Part shown: in pieces, positions 63,711 through 64,000 of the stretch | Layout: every line of letters starts with the position of its first letter | Position numbering within the stretch: position 1 is the first letter of the stretch | DNA from: Myxococcales bacterium | GTDB lineage: Bacteria; Myxococcota_A; UBA796; GCA-2862545 | Direction: 5' to 3' | Length of the DNA: 64,000 nucleotides | Assembly: GCA_019634415.1 (NCBI GenBank) | Contig: JAHQVJ010000040.1 | Location: 1 to 64,000 of the forward strand | The notes under the pieces: model-generated | Database searches by the model: none | What the model was told of the DNA's origin: nothing | What the model saw: the letters and a program-made list of their open reading frames with translations, nothing else | Program-made: the position numbers and the translations under genes

Positions 63711-64000
63711 ATGGCAGACACGGCCGATCCCATTCGCCAGGCGATCCAGCAGCTGAGACGGCTGCCGGGCATCGGCGAGAAGAGCGCAGCGCGCTTGGTG
63801 TACTGGCTGCTGCGTGCCCCCGACGGCACCGCCACCGACATCGCCACGGCACTGCAGGGGTTGGGCGCTGGCGTTCAGGAGTGCAGCTCCTGCTGCGATC
63901 TCACCGGCGCCGATCCCTGTCGGGTCTGCGCCAACCAGCAGCGTGACACCACCACAGTCCTGGTGGTGGAGCATCCCCAAGACGTGATCGCCTTCGAACG
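63711..64000 (+). CDS. recR: Recombination protein RecR (3' end off window)
   Basis: 96 residues visible, cut by the right edge. N-terminal helix-hairpin-helix region (QQLRRLPGIGEKSAARLVYWLL), then the C4 zinc finger CSSCCDLTGADPCRVC and the start of the Toprim domain (TVLVVEHPQDVIAFE). RecR loads RecA at gaps with RecO/RecF. ATG is 2 nt after the ybaB stop. Confidence 0.95.
   Translation, partial: MADTADPIRQAIQQLRRLPGIGEKSAARLVYWLLRAPDGTATDIATALQGLGAGVQECSSCCDLTGADPCRVCANQQRDTTTVLVVEHPQDVIAFE

Overview
This is a GC-rich, gene-dense bacterial chromosome segment with codons strongly biased to G/C in third position. It has 51 protein genes, no RNA genes, no insertion sequences and no CRISPR array. 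The content points to a Myxococcota-like (deltaproteobacterial) genome: four large Hanks-type Ser/Thr kinases with ATPase and TPR regions, a DUF1552/DUF1592 surface pair, many lipoproteins with Asp/Thr linkers, an OmpA protein with a thrombospondin type-3 segment, and futalosine-route menaquinone genes. No marker gene proves the phylum. Many neighbours overlap by 1 to 30 nt (ATGA, GTGA, TGATG), so most blocks are probably translationally coupled operons.

Layout. 1-3.5 kb: two overlapping sensor kinases with complementary defects, msrB, and a diguanylate cyclase with a His-less DHp-like N-terminus. 3.5-12 kb: a six-gene head-to-tail chain reading leftward. It starts with a Cys/Asp/Thr-rich small protein under a very strong ribosome binding site, then a SPASM radical SAM enzyme, a B12-binding radical SAM + isoaspartyl-methyltransferase + HExxH fusion, and three exported proteins (DUF1592, DUF1552, beta-helix lipoprotein). 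This is the best candidate for an undescribed system: a ribosomally made, post-translationally modified peptide (RiPP) locus. 12-15 kb: a metallo-beta-lactamase-fold protein and two exported unknowns. 15-28 kb: a PP2C phosphatase divergent from three tandem kinase-ATPase-TPR paralogues and an AarF/ABC1 kinase; a 113-nt-period tandem array of hairpin units lies between the first two kinases. 28-33 kb: NmrA-like dehydrogenase, MNIO (DUF692) oxidase, its DUF2063 partner and a fourth kinase with an NB-ARC-like ATPase.

33-35 kb: CorC/CNNM transporter and a histidine phosphatase. 35-41.5 kb: menaquinone operon in the order polyprenyl synthase, ubiX-like, mqnE, mqnA fused to a degenerate MqnC-like domain, deaminase (mqnX-like), ubiA-like mqnP. 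41.5-47.7 kb: outer-membrane candidate, a YhaO/YhaN (SbcD/SbcC-like) pair, a GbsR-type regulator, a small protein and a lipoprotein. A shared inverted repeat lies in front of the regulator and the outer-membrane gene. 47.7-51.8 kb: OmpA protein, lamin-tail lipoprotein, beta-propeller. 51.8-64 kb: purF, a DnaQ-like exonuclease, a membrane-anchored retropepsin-like protease, two further proteins, argGH, a doubly degenerate asparagine-synthetase-like protein, and dnaX-ybaB-recR (recR runs off the right edge).

A recurring theme is the loss of catalytic residues in otherwise well-kept domains: a His-less DHp in one kinase, a collapsed ATP domain in its partner, a cluster-less MqnC domain, and an AsnB-like protein without Cys2 or the SGGxDS aspartate. 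The only stretch over 300 nt without a gene is 19450-19858, filled mainly by the hairpin array.
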